Source: Massilia sp. ST3
GTDB lineage: Bacteria; Pseudomonadota; Gammaproteobacteria; Burkholderiales; Burkholderiaceae_D
Assembly (NCBI RefSeq): GCF_018119405.1
Contig: NZ_JAGPWC010000003.1
Span: 1 to 64,000 of the forward strand
DNA length: 64,000 bases
Direction of reading: 5' to 3'
The stretch's first letter is position 1. Every line of letters begins with the position of its first letter. This document shows, in pieces, positions 16,564 to 26,401 of the stretch. A model generated the notes under the pieces. The model had not been told where the DNA came from and did no database searches. It saw only the letters and a program-made list of their open reading frames with translations. The translations under genes and the position numbers were made by a program.

Positions 16564-17456
16564 CGAAAGTTTTAGCGGAGACTGCACCAAAAGAAGCACA
16601 TGCCGTAGCCACCGGTATACAGGTCAAAAAACCGGCGGTAGAACTGCCGACCAAACAGCGAGTAAAGGATACGCCGGGGAGCGTGCTGGCGAAGCTAAAG
16701 GGAAAAACAGTTGACAAAAATGTCGCGACGAAACCCTTGGCGAGATCGAGCTCTGTACAAAAGGGAAAAGCAAATACGACTCCAGATGCGGCGCCGAAAG
16801 AGAAGCCTGATCCAATTCAGTCTCTGGATGATGGTGCGAATACCAAAAAACAGACGGTTGCTGACGCTACTGTGGCGGCAGATAGGGAGCGTATTACACT
16901 ATTGTCCAAAGAAGGTAAAATCCCTGAGGCACGGGCGATTTTTCAGCCTCATCTAGACGCAGCAAAAAATGCAAAAACACCGGCAGAGAAGAAGGCAGCG
17001 ATGGACGCGATTGTACAAAGACTAGATGTGACCTCCGACAGGGAAAAGATGTTCTGGTCAGGCGATAAGAAACTGGCGGCAAGAATTGCGACTGAAAAGG
17101 GGAAAACAATCTTAGAACAAACTCCAGGAGGGAAAGTAATCGATGATTGGGATGAGTTGAACACAACATTCTCTTGGAGAAAAGAAGACATGCCGCCTTA
17201 CGGCTGGGATTTGTGGGGCGATGTTTCTGCTCAATATTCTAAAGGCGCAACTGGGGAGATCGAAGTTATACAAGCTATCAGTAGCTTTCCGCGAGGCGGG
17301 CCAACATGGAGGGGAAGAGAATGGCCAACTATTGTTGACGAAGGCAAAGTCAGTTTGATTAATATCTACGGTATGGACAATGCTGGCAACGTGTTAGAGA
17401 CGATGAGAGTTAAGCCGGATAGCATGATCGCTGAAGAACTATTTGGAGCACATTGA
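16473..17456 (+). CDS. C-terminal toxin part of the frameshifted T6SS effector
   Basis: A 327-residue frame opening at TTG 16473, with no good ribosome binding site, so it is more likely the continuation of the upstream frame than an independent gene. With one extra base in the A7 tract the join would read ...DAVKKKNYDLAEWENKFYKVQQ, a smooth helical sequence. Residues 1-45 are helical, 46-125 form a low-complexity Lys/Pro linker, and about 215-327 form a compact domain with WDLWGDVSAQYSKGATGEIEV and TWRGREWPTI. I do not recognise the toxin family; the aromatic-plus-GATGE pattern recalls C-terminal domains of polymorphic toxins, from memory only. It is followed one base later by the probable immunity gene. 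Confidence 0.65.
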   Translation: MAEWENKFYKVQQDALKQMPKALVELDARLAKVLAETAPKEAHAVATGIQVKKPAVELPTKQRVKDTPGSVLAKLKGKTVDKNVATKPLARSSSVQKGKANTTPDAAPKEKPDPIQSLDDGANTKKQTVADATVAADRERITLLSKEGKIPEARAIFQPHLDAAKNAKTPAEKKAAMDAIVQRLDVTSDREKMFWSGDKKLAARIATEKGKTILEQTPGGKVIDDWDELNTTFSWRKEDMPPYGWDLWGDVSAQYSKGATGEIEVIQAISSFPRGGPTWRGREWPTIVDEGKVSLINIYGMDNAGNVLETMRVKPDSMIAEELFGAH

Positions 17457-17457
17457 C

Positions 17458-18078
17458 ATGACCTTGGCATTTGAGAAGTTTATGAGGCAGTACCAAGCGA
17501 CAGGAAGCGAAAAGGCTGATGGCTATAGCCGCGATGCGTTCATCGAATTGGATGATTCCGAGAAGGAAGTCGTATTTAAATTATTAGAGTCTGAACTCCC
17601 GTTTTCCATTGAATGGCTGTTTTTTCTTGATGTGAAAAGAGCTCTGGCCGTTGCGAAGGAAGAGGAAGAGAAGACGCGTGGCAATGGCTATCAGCATGTC
17701 TACATCCTTCAAGAGCAGTTGGTTAAGCATTCCGGGGACTTGATTTATCAAAAGCGTATGATTGAAGACTATCCTGGATATGTAGATAGCTTGAAGCCTT
17801 TAGTTATCGATGCGATTGGGCGGACACCTGCAAACAAAGCGGTAGTTGATTTTTTCAAGCAAATTGTACTCGTTGAAGTTAACGATAGCGCAGTAGCTCG
17901 AGCTGCCCGCAAATTGTTGATGGCCTTAAAAGTGCCGCGCTCTAATGAGATAGAGGAGCGGAATTATTTGCAGCTGTTAAGCGAGTTGCGCAATAATAAT
18001 ATAAAAATAAAGATGAAAGCGATTGCTCAGATTGAGAGGTATGAGAAGTATAAACCTACCCTTTCGGTCAATAGTTGA
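17458..18078 (+). CDS. Putative immunity protein of the VgrG-linked effector
   Basis: A 206-residue predicted soluble, all-helical protein without signal peptide or membrane segment. I chose ATG 17458, one base after the effector stop, over an upstream GTG at 17443 that would overlap the toxin. Sequence is rich in Leu/Lys/Glu helices with a repeated-helix look (LLSELRNNNIKIKMKAIAQIERYEKY), possibly HEAT-like. Immunity function is inferred only from position directly behind a VgrG-coupled toxin and from small size. A cytoplasmic location would imply a toxin acting in the cytoplasm. DNA is clearly AT-richer than the chromosomal background. Confidence 0.6.
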   Translation: MTLAFEKFMRQYQATGSEKADGYSRDAFIELDDSEKEVVFKLLESELPFSIEWLFFLDVKRALAVAKEEEEKTRGNGYQHVYILQEQLVKHSGDLIYQKRMIEDYPGYVDSLKPLVIDAIGRTPANKAVVDFFKQIVLVEVNDSAVARAARKLLMALKVPRSNEIEERNYLQLLSELRNNNIKIKMKAIAQIERYEKYKPTLSVNS

Positions 18079-18313
18079 AGCCATGATGTAATGTGACAGA
18101 TGATAAGGATCAACTATCAGGCAACTTGATTGCTGTATCGCTTAGGCACATGAGACGCAAGAGGTGCGGTGAAATTCATGGTTAAATGCGCTAGTGCGGA
18201 CAAAGTGAGATTCATAGTTTTGCTTGGGACCCAGTTCGGAGGCGGTGTACTTAGTTGCTCTAACGAGAAGGTGGGGTTTCACAGTCGATCTTATCTGCAA
18301 TGAACACTCGACA

Positions 18314-18580
18314 TTAACCGTACGTCGCCGTAACTACACTAGCTATCAGCACGCAGCCACATGCACAGTGATGGCCATGCAAAGCCACTTTGCGTTCGCC
18401 AACTAAGTATGTCGCTGCGCCTTCTACAATGGTATTAATGCCATGCCCAGGTATTGGGCAGGTTATCATGTCGCCCAATCGAGCAATGCCGATACCGTCA
18501 ATGAGGTGTGTAGTGGACGCCGATATGACCTTGCCGCCATGTGAAGTGCGGTCTCCTAGGCGTACAATTGGTAGTGCCAT
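18314..18580 (-). CDS. PAAR domain protein (T6SS spike tip)
   Basis: An 88-residue single-domain PAAR protein that would cap the VgrG spike. Hallmarks are the start MALPIVRLGDRTSHGGKV, the internal ARLGDMITCPIPGHG, and a Cys/His cluster HGHHCACGC that should bind zinc at the tip. Its ATG is preceded on the minus strand by CAGGA. It is convergent to the vgrG-effector-immunity unit, with a 235-base gap (18079-18313) in which I see no gene, so it has its own promoter. Small size means no fused toxin; it probably serves the neighbouring VgrG. Confidence 0.92.
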   Translation of the reverse strand: MALPIVRLGDRTSHGGKVISASTTHLIDGIGIARLGDMITCPIPGHGINTIVEGAATYLVGERKVALHGHHCACGCVLIASVVTATYG

Positions 18581-18753
18581 GTTTATCCTGTTTTACGATT
18601 TCGATGCTAATTAATAATGGTAAGGAAAATTTTCAAGGAAAAATATGTTTTTGTTGCTGAGGATTCGCAAGCAATAAAGGAGCGACGGAATCTGCGTTGA
18701 GAGAAGTGGTATCAATGAAAAACATCAATTTTTCTCTTTTTCAGGAAAAATAT

Positions 18754-18767
18754 TCCAGTATACTGGA
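18754..18767. promoter_or_regulatory. Perfect 14-bp operator palindrome at the XRE-cupin start
   Basis: TCCAGTATACTGGA is a perfect palindrome ending three bases before the ATG of the XRE-cupin gene. Its centre contains TATACT (18759-18764), a good -10 box whose start site would fall on or next to the ATG, suggesting a leaderless transcript. The TCC-N8-GGA architecture resembles HipB-type XRE operators, so autorepression by the first gene of the operon is likely. Confidence 0.7.
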
Positions 18768-18770
18768 TGA

Positions 18771-19352
18771 ATGGATGTCAACAACCTCATCGCTCAACGA
18801 ATACGGCAACTGCGTGCTCTTCGGAAACTATCCTTGGCGGCCTTGTCCGAGCTCAGCGGAGTCAGTCGCTCGAATATTTCGCTTATTGAACGAGGAGAAA
18901 GCAGTGCTACAGCAACGGTTTTAGACAAGCTCAGCGCAGCCCTCGGAGTAACACTCACATCCCTATTTGAACAGCTGGGTGATACGAATATTCCGATCAC
19001 TCGTGCGGCAGACCAGCCAATATGGACCGATCCGGGCTCAGGCTACGTCCGCCGCAACCTGTCCCCACCCATCGACTCACCCATCCAGCTGGTCGAAGTC
19101 AGCTTCCCCCCTGGCCAGCGCGTCGCCTACGACACCGCCGCCCGCGACGTCGACGTGCACCAGCAGGTCTGGCTGATCGAAGGCACGATGGACGTCACGG
19201 TCGGCGAAGCGCAATGGACGCTTTCCGCAGGCGACTGCCTCGCCATGCGCCTCGACCAGCCAATCAGCTATCACAACCCCACGGCAGAACCGGCGCGCTA
19301 TCTGGTCGCGCTGGTCAGCCAGCCCTACAAACCGCCCAGGAGAAGCGCATGA
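18771..19352 (+). CDS. XRE family transcriptional regulator with cupin domain
   Basis: A 193-residue cytoplasmic regulator. The helix-turn-helix lies at about 6-62 (IRQLRALRKLSLAALSELSG, then SNISLIERGESSATATVLDKL). The cupin_2 effector-binding domain spans about 105-185 (FPPGQRVAYD ... VWLIEGTMDVTVGEAQWTLSAGDCL). No Shine-Dalgarno precedes the ATG, consistent with leaderless initiation at the operator/-10. The stop overlaps the start of a GNAT acetyltransferase, followed by an isochorismatase-fold gene, so it probably controls this three-gene operon in response to a small ligand. Codon use changes from AT-rich to GC-rich through its first 80 codons, marking the island's right border. Confidence 0.9.
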   Translation: MDVNNLIAQRIRQLRALRKLSLAALSELSGVSRSNISLIERGESSATATVLDKLSAALGVTLTSLFEQLGDTNIPITRAADQPIWTDPGSGYVRRNLSPPIDSPIQLVEVSFPPGQRVAYDTAARDVDVHQQVWLIEGTMDVTVGEAQWTLSAGDCLAMRLDQPISYHNPTAEPARYLVALVSQPYKPPRRSA

Positions 19353-19873
19353 CAAGCACCCTCGCCATCCGCCGCATCGAAGCAAGCGAAGCCGGCGACT
19401 GTATCGACGGCCTGACTGACCTCCTGCTCGATTGCGTAGAAGGCGGCGCGTCTGTCAGCTTCATGCTGCCTCTGGAGCGCAGCAAGGCGCGCAGCTTCTG
19501 GCAGGGCGTCCTCGACGGCATCAAGCGAGGCGAACGCACCCTGCTGGTGGCCCAGGACGAAGACGGAACCATCGTCGGCACCGTCCAATTGATCACCGCC
19601 ATGCCCGACAACCAGCCCCACCGCGGCGACATCGCCAAGCTGCTCGTGCACCGTCAGGCGCGCAAGAGCGGGGTAGGGCGGCAGCTGATGCTGGCCATCG
19701 AAGAGGAAGCGAAGCGCCAGCAGCGCACCGTGCTCGTCCTGGACACGGCGAGTCCCGATGCCGAGCGCCTGTACGAACGCCTAGGCTGGCAGCGCGTCGG
19801 TGTGGTGCCAAACTACGCGCTGATGCCCGACGGCGCCCTGTGCGCGACCACCTATTACTACAAGCAGCTCTGA
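19349..19873 (+). CDS. GNAT family N-acetyltransferase
   Basis: A 174-residue acetyl-CoA-dependent acetyltransferase. The fold runs from IRRIEASEAG to the C-terminal GALCATTYYYKQL. The acetyl-CoA pyrophosphate loop is RKSGVGRQL (R-x-x-G-x-G type), preceded by the DIAKLLVHRQ beta-4 strand. LDTASPDAERLYERLGWQRVG is typical of small-molecule acetylating GNATs, including those annotated for antibiotic or amine acetylation. ATG 19349 overlaps the XRE-cupin stop (ATGA), indicating coupling. The substrate cannot be deduced. Stop lies 3 bases before the isochorismatase-fold gene. Confidence 0.9.
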   Translation: MTSTLAIRRIEASEAGDCIDGLTDLLLDCVEGGASVSFMLPLERSKARSFWQGVLDGIKRGERTLLVAQDEDGTIVGTVQLITAMPDNQPHRGDIAKLLVHRQARKSGVGRQLMLAIEEEAKRQQRTVLVLDTASPDAERLYERLGWQRVGVVPNYALMPDGALCATTYYYKQL

Positions 19874-19876
19874 CCC

Positions 19877-20446
19877 ATGACCACCCTTCCGACCCTGATC
19901 ATCATCGACATGCAGAACTGCATGGCCAGCCCTGATGCCGGCCCGCGCAACAACCCGCAGGCCGAAACCAACATCGCCAGCCTGCTCGCGGCCTGGCGCG
20001 AACACCAGGGCACGGTGGTCCACGTCCGCCACATCTCGCGCAGCGCTTCCTCCGGCTTCGCCCCGGGCCAGCCCGGCGCCGCTTTCCAGCCGGCCTTCGA
20101 GCCGCGCGCCGGCGAACACGTGGTCGAGAAAAACGTCCCGGACGCCTTCGTCAATACGGGTCTCGAACGCTGGCTGCGCATGCGCGGCATCACCGACCTG
20201 GTCGTCGTTGGCGTCAGCACCAACATCTCGGTCGAAGACAGCGCCCGCTCCGCCGGCAACCTGGGTTTCAGGACCACGGTCGTCGCCGACGCCACGTTCG
20301 CCTTCGCCAAACGCGACCACGCCGGCGCCCAGCGTACGGCCAGGGAAGTCCACGCCATGTCCCTCGCCAACCTGGATGGCGAGTACGCGACCGTCGCCGA
20401 TACGGGCGATGTACTGGCCGGCCTGGAGCACGCCACCGGGCGGTAA
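19877..20446 (+). CDS. Isochorismatase-fold cysteine hydrolase homologue, catalytic Cys replaced by Ser
   Basis: A 189-residue Rossmann-like protein of the isochorismatase superfamily. The first strand LIIIDMQN supplies Asp11. Lys85 (VVEKNVPDAF) matches the conserved lysine. At the nucleophile position, where active relatives have Cys after G-V-x-T-[ND]-x, this protein reads GVSTNISVEDSAR, placing Ser118 there. The usual Cys-Asp-Lys triad is therefore incomplete. Either it uses another mechanism, it is a binding protein, or it is inactive. It is last in the XRE-cupin/GNAT operon with only a 3-base gap to the GNAT. Confidence 0.88.
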   Translation: MTTLPTLIIIDMQNCMASPDAGPRNNPQAETNIASLLAAWREHQGTVVHVRHISRSASSGFAPGQPGAAFQPAFEPRAGEHVVEKNVPDAFVNTGLERWLRMRGITDLVVVGVSTNISVEDSARSAGNLGFRTTVVADATFAFAKRDHAGAQRTAREVHAMSLANLDGEYATVADTGDVLAGLEHATGR

Positions 20447-20578
20447 ATACGGAGTGAAGACCAAGCTGTTGTTTTGACCACGCGTTTTCCCCAGCAGTAC
20501 GACCCGTTCCGGATAGGGCTGCTATGATGCGGAGATCAAAAATTTAACAGTCTGTTCTTTCTGTCCACTCCTAGCACG

Positions 20579-23338
<2,760 letters not shown>

Positions 23339-23365
23339 AATCCTGATATCATTTTAGCCTGATTC

Positions 23366-24361
23366 GTGTCCCGAAAGAAGAACAGCCGCCAGTGGGCGCG
23401 GCTCCGGATCCTGTGTTCCGGCGGCCTGCACCTGATGACGATCATTCCCGACGCCCTGGAGCTGGTGCGCGAACTGATTCCCAACAGCGCGTCCCAGCTG
23501 TTCCTGCACGCGCCGCGCGCGGCGGAAGAGGACATGCAGGAAGCCACCGTGCTGGGCGTCCTGCCCCCGCCCAACGGCTATTTCTACGGCGACGCGGCCA
23601 ACTTCGGCGCCGTCGCGCCGAGCGAGGCGCGCGCCCGCGCATCCCACGTGCTGGAAGTGCAGCTGGGAAGCAGCGCCGCGCCCTTCGGCACCGTCACCCT
23701 GCTGCGCGAGGACGGGCCCGCCTTCGACCAGGACGACGAGGAAGACCTGGGCCGCGTCGCCAATTACTTTGACTACGCGCTGCGCAATGCCGACAGCGCC
23801 GGCGCCGGCATGTCGGGGACCATCGAGGACGAGGCCATGCTGCTGGCCACCCTGGGTGGCGACATCCTGTTCCTGAGCGATTCGGCCGGCGCGCTGCTCG
23901 ACTTGCTGGCTTCGCAGGAGCAGCAGGTGTTCGACCGCCGCACCCTGCCGCCGTTCTGCCTGCGGCTGGTGGAGTCGGTGGTGCACGGCGAGCGCTACCC
24001 GTGGCGCCTGCCGGCCGGCACGCTCGACCTGGCCGGCGGCGTGCTGGAAGCGCGCGCGCAGTGGATGAGTTCCGGCAGCCAGGACGTGCTGCACCACCGC
24101 ACGGTCGGCATCTTCCTCAAGTATGTGGTGCCGATGCCGCTGCGCATCTGGCGCGCGCTCGGCAGCGTCGAGCTGTCGCCGCAGCAGATGGAAGTGGCGT
24201 TCTGGATGGGCCTGGGCGGCGGCCGCGAAGCCGCGCGCTCGCGCATGGACGTCAGCGACGCCGTGCTGCGCGATTGCGTGAAGGCGGTCTACGAGAAGTT
24301 TGGGTGTACGTCCGAAGCGGGCCTGCTGGCCATTCTTCGCCCCACCGTTTCCCGGATGTAG
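23366..24361 (+). CDS. LuxR-type HTH regulator with N-terminal sensory region
   Basis: A 331-residue probable DNA-binding regulator. The last 65 residues (VELSPQQMEVAFWMGLGGGREAARSRMDVSDAVLRDCVKAVYEKFG) follow the LuxR HTH outline but with non-standard residues, for example EAARSRMDVS where I-A-x-x-L-x-[VI]-S is expected. The remainder (about 30-240) has a GAF-like look but no family I can name. The GTG at 23366 gives the longest form; ATG 23435 (residue 24, MTIIPDALELV) is equally plausible because the first 23 residues are basic and unusual. It lies 27 bases after the hybrid kinase. The stop codon lies within a long perfect hairpin. Confidence 0.75.
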   Translation: MSRKKNSRQWARLRILCSGGLHLMTIIPDALELVRELIPNSASQLFLHAPRAAEEDMQEATVLGVLPPPNGYFYGDAANFGAVAPSEARARASHVLEVQLGSSAAPFGTVTLLREDGPAFDQDDEEDLGRVANYFDYALRNADSAGAGMSGTIEDEAMLLATLGGDILFLSDSAGALLDLLASQEQQVFDRRTLPPFCLRLVESVVHGERYPWRLPAGTLDLAGGVLEARAQWMSSGSQDVLHHRTVGIFLKYVVPMPLRIWRALGSVELSPQQMEVAFWMGLGGGREAARSRMDVSDAVLRDCVKAVYEKFGCTSEAGLLAILRPTVSRM

Positions 24362-24393
24362 GGTGGACGGCTCTGCCGTCCACCCTACGTTTT
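24358..24393 (+). terminator. Hairpin terminator overlapping the LuxR-like stop codon
   Basis: A perfect 14-bp stem (24358-24371 with 24375-24388) with a TCT loop is followed by GTTTT. The GTAGGGTGGACGG...CCGTCCACCCTAC sequence is also of a type often repeated in proteobacterial genomes. The TAG stop of the upstream gene lies inside the left arm. Confidence 0.75.
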
Positions 24394-24516
24394 CGTGGTT
24401 CGCCACCGTTGTAAAACCCCCCACCACTCCCTCTTCCGGAACACCCCCCATCCGTGGGGATGGTCTACACTTCATTGGCTTTTTATTATCTCTATGAATC
24501 TCTTCGAGGAGGAAGT

Positions 24517-25038
24517 ATGAACATTCGATGGATGAGTGCTGTCCTGCTGGGCGCCGTGTGCGCCAGCGCCAACGCCGCCGACATGAAGGTCACGCTGAAG
24601 ATGGCAAGCGACAAGGGCGAAGGCGCCGAGGTCGGTACCGTGACCATCAGCGAGAGCAAGTACGGCCTGGTGTTCACGCCCCAGTTGTCCAAGTTGCCGC
24701 CCGGCCTGCACGGTTTCCACGTGCATGAGAACGGCAGCTGCGCCGCCAACCAGAAGGATGGCAAGACGGTGCCCGCGGGCGCCGCCGGCGGCCACCTCGA
24801 CCCGAGCGGCAGCAAGCGCCACGGCACGCCGTGGGGCGATGGCCACCTGGGCGATTTGCCGGGCCTGACCGTCGACGACAAGGGCAACGCCACCAATCCG
24901 GTCCTGGCGCCGCGCCTGAAACTGGCCGACGTCAAGGGCAAGGCCCTGATGGTCCACGCCGGCGGCGACAACCATGCCGACCACCCGGCGCCGCTGGGCG
25001 GTGGGGGAGGCCGGATGGCCTGCGGAGTGATTCAATAG
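24517..25038 (+). CDS. sodC: Periplasmic Cu-Zn superoxide dismutase
   Basis: A 173-residue enzyme converting superoxide to oxygen and hydrogen peroxide. It has a signal peptide (about 1-22, ending ASANAADM). The Cu/Zn ligands are visible: [10 protein letters not shown] (Cu), [28 protein letters not shown] (bridging His and Zn ligands), and [13 protein letters not shown] (Cu). C-terminal GGRMACGVI supplies the second cysteine of the disulfide. ATG 24517 is preceded by GAGGAGG, an excellent ribosome binding site, so the longer in-frame opening from 24454 is rejected. Likely monocistronic, behind the terminator hairpin. Confidence 0.95.
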   Translation: MNIRWMSAVLLGAVCASANAADMKVTLKMASDKGEGAEVGTVTISESKYGLVFTPQLSKLPPGLHGFHVHENGSCAANQKDGKTVPAGAAGGHLDPSGSKRHGTPWGDGHLGDLPGLTVDDKGNATNPVLAPRLKLADVKGKALMVHAGGDNHADHPAPLGGGGGRMACGVIQ

Positions 25039-25094
25039 TCCATCCCTGGACGATCAGGGATGAAATAAAATTTCACATATAAGGTGTTCTTGAA

Positions 25095-25814
25095 ATGAAA
25101 TTTCACAAGCTGATGGCGACGGCCCTGCTGTTCGTGGCCCTCGACAGCCGTGCATCCCTGATCCACCACTACGAACTGAACGGCTCGCTGGCCGACAGCC
25201 AGGGCGGCAAGTCCCTGGTGGCGCACGCCGGCGGCCAGCTCGGCGCCAGCGGCTATGCGTTCGGCCCCAACCAGGGCCTGCGCCTGGACGAAAAGCTGGG
25301 CGGCGTCTACACGATCGACATGACGTTCCGCCTCGACGCCTTCAATGCCTACAACAGCTACACCCGCCTGCTCGACTTCAGGAACCTGGCGGACGACACC
25401 GGCCTGTACACCTGGACCGACAAGTTCAACCTTTACAACTACGGCACCTCGGCCGGCAAGCTCGAACTGGGCAAGGACACCCGCCTGACCATCACGCGCG
25501 ACAGCGGCAAGATGTTCAACCTGTACAAGAACGGCGACCTGGTGATGAGCATCCTCGACAAGGACAACGTGGCCGACTTCACGGCCAACGCCATGCACTT
25601 CTTCCGCGACAACGGCGGCGAAGCGGGACGCGGCGCGGTCGACTACATCAGCATCTACAACCACAGCATGACCGGCGCCGAAGTGAAAGTGCTGCAGCCG
25701 CCCGCCACCGACCTGCCTGAACCAGGCTCGCTCGGCATGATGGCGGGCAGCCTGGCGATGCTGGGCTGGATGGTCCGCCGCCGCCGCAAGGCTGAGCAGG
25801 GCCTGGACGCCTAA
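25095..25814 (+). CDS. PEP-CTERM sorted exported protein with LamG-like domain
   Basis: A 239-residue exported protein. It has a short signal peptide (about 1-20). The domain at about 22-195 looks like a concanavalin/LamG jelly roll (LIHHYELNGSLADSQGG ... YTIDMTFRL ... RLLDFRNL), a fold that usually binds carbohydrate. The C-terminus is a PEP-CTERM signal: LPEPGSLG, a hydrophobic helix of about 18 residues, then RRRRK. In exosortase-containing bacteria this directs cleavage and surface/exopolysaccharide-associated display. No exosortase gene is in the window. The gene begins 56 bases after sodC. Its stop overlaps the convergent MarR gene by 4 bases. Confidence 0.88.
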   Translation: MKFHKLMATALLFVALDSRASLIHHYELNGSLADSQGGKSLVAHAGGQLGASGYAFGPNQGLRLDEKLGGVYTIDMTFRLDAFNAYNSYTRLLDFRNLADDTGLYTWTDKFNLYNYGTSAGKLELGKDTRLTITRDSGKMFNLYKNGDLVMSILDKDNVADFTANAMHFFRDNGGEAGRGAVDYISIYNHSMTGAEVKVLQPPATDLPEPGSLGMMAGSLAMLGWMVRRRRKAEQGLDA

Positions 25815-26293
25815 TCGTCCTCGCGCGGCGGCAGGTCGACCTGGGGCACCCCCGTCTCCTGCGCCGCGATGAAACCGGCAAGCGCCGCCGACAGGTCGTC
25901 GACCACGCGCTTGCCCCACGCCTTTTCCATCAGCCGGTACTGGCGCTCGATCAACGGCGCAATGTCGTCGACCAGCCGGTCTCCCTTTTCGCCCAAGCGC
26001 ACCGTCACGCGGCGCTGGTCGGCCGCCATGCGTTCGCGCTCGACCAATCCCAACTCTTCCATACGCGCCAGCATGCCGGCCATGCTCGGGCTCAGGATCT
26101 GGCACAGCTCGCACAGTTCGCGCGGCTCGAGCGCCTCGTGCTCGTCCAGCGCACGCAGGATGCGCCACTGCTGCTCGGTCACGCCGTAGTGGTTCAGCAC
26201 GGGGCGGAAATGCGACATCAGGGCGTCGCGCGCCTTCAGCAGCTGCTGGGGCAAATTGCGGTGGGTGATCCGGCCGGGCAAGGGTAACTCCAA
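25811..26293 (-). CDS. MarR family regulator, HpaR-like
   Basis: A 160-residue winged-helix repressor. The segment HRNLPQQLLKARDALMSHFR ... VTEQQWRILRALDEHEALEPRELCE ... LSPSMAGMLARMEELGLVERER is close to what I recall of HpaR, the regulator of homoprotocatechuate degradation. The winged-helix wing (ADQRRVTVRLGEKG) is intact. The start is taken as TTG 26293, with no strong ribosome binding site visible. It faces a bestrophin-like gene across a 108-base region with two similar AT-rich palindromes (26324-26357). No aromatic catabolic genes are nearby, so the physiological target is uncertain. The 3' end overlaps the PEP-CTERM gene. Confidence 0.88.
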   Translation of the reverse strand: MELPLPGRITHRNLPQQLLKARDALMSHFRPVLNHYGVTEQQWRILRALDEHEALEPRELCELCQILSPSMAGMLARMEELGLVERERMAADQRRVTVRLGEKGDRLVDDIAPLIERQYRLMEKAWGKRVVDDLSAALAGFIAAQETGVPQVDLPPREDD

Positions 26294-26323
26294 TCGACGG
26301 CGCCAGCCAATCCGCTTGACTGG

Positions 26324-26357
26324 CTAACATATTAGTGATTAACTGCGAATATATTAG
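26324..26357. promoter_or_regulatory. Twin MarR-type operator candidates
   Basis: CTAACATATTAG (26324-26335) and CGAATATATTAG (26346-26357) are two near-perfect palindromes with the shared core CTAA-[CT]ATATT-[AC]G, centres 22 bp (two helical turns) apart. They lie between the divergent MarR gene and the bestrophin-like gene. Binding by the MarR protein to both sites is inferred. Confidence 0.6.
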
Positions 26358-26401
26358 CGAATCCGGGGATTCGCTTCCATGTTCCGCATGCGACTACGAT
26401 C

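Noticed and set aside
18771..18924. A short overlapping frame starting at 18697 across the XRE start
   Set aside because: The XRE HTH frame is clearly real from 18771; the overlapping frame has no homology or ribosome binding site.
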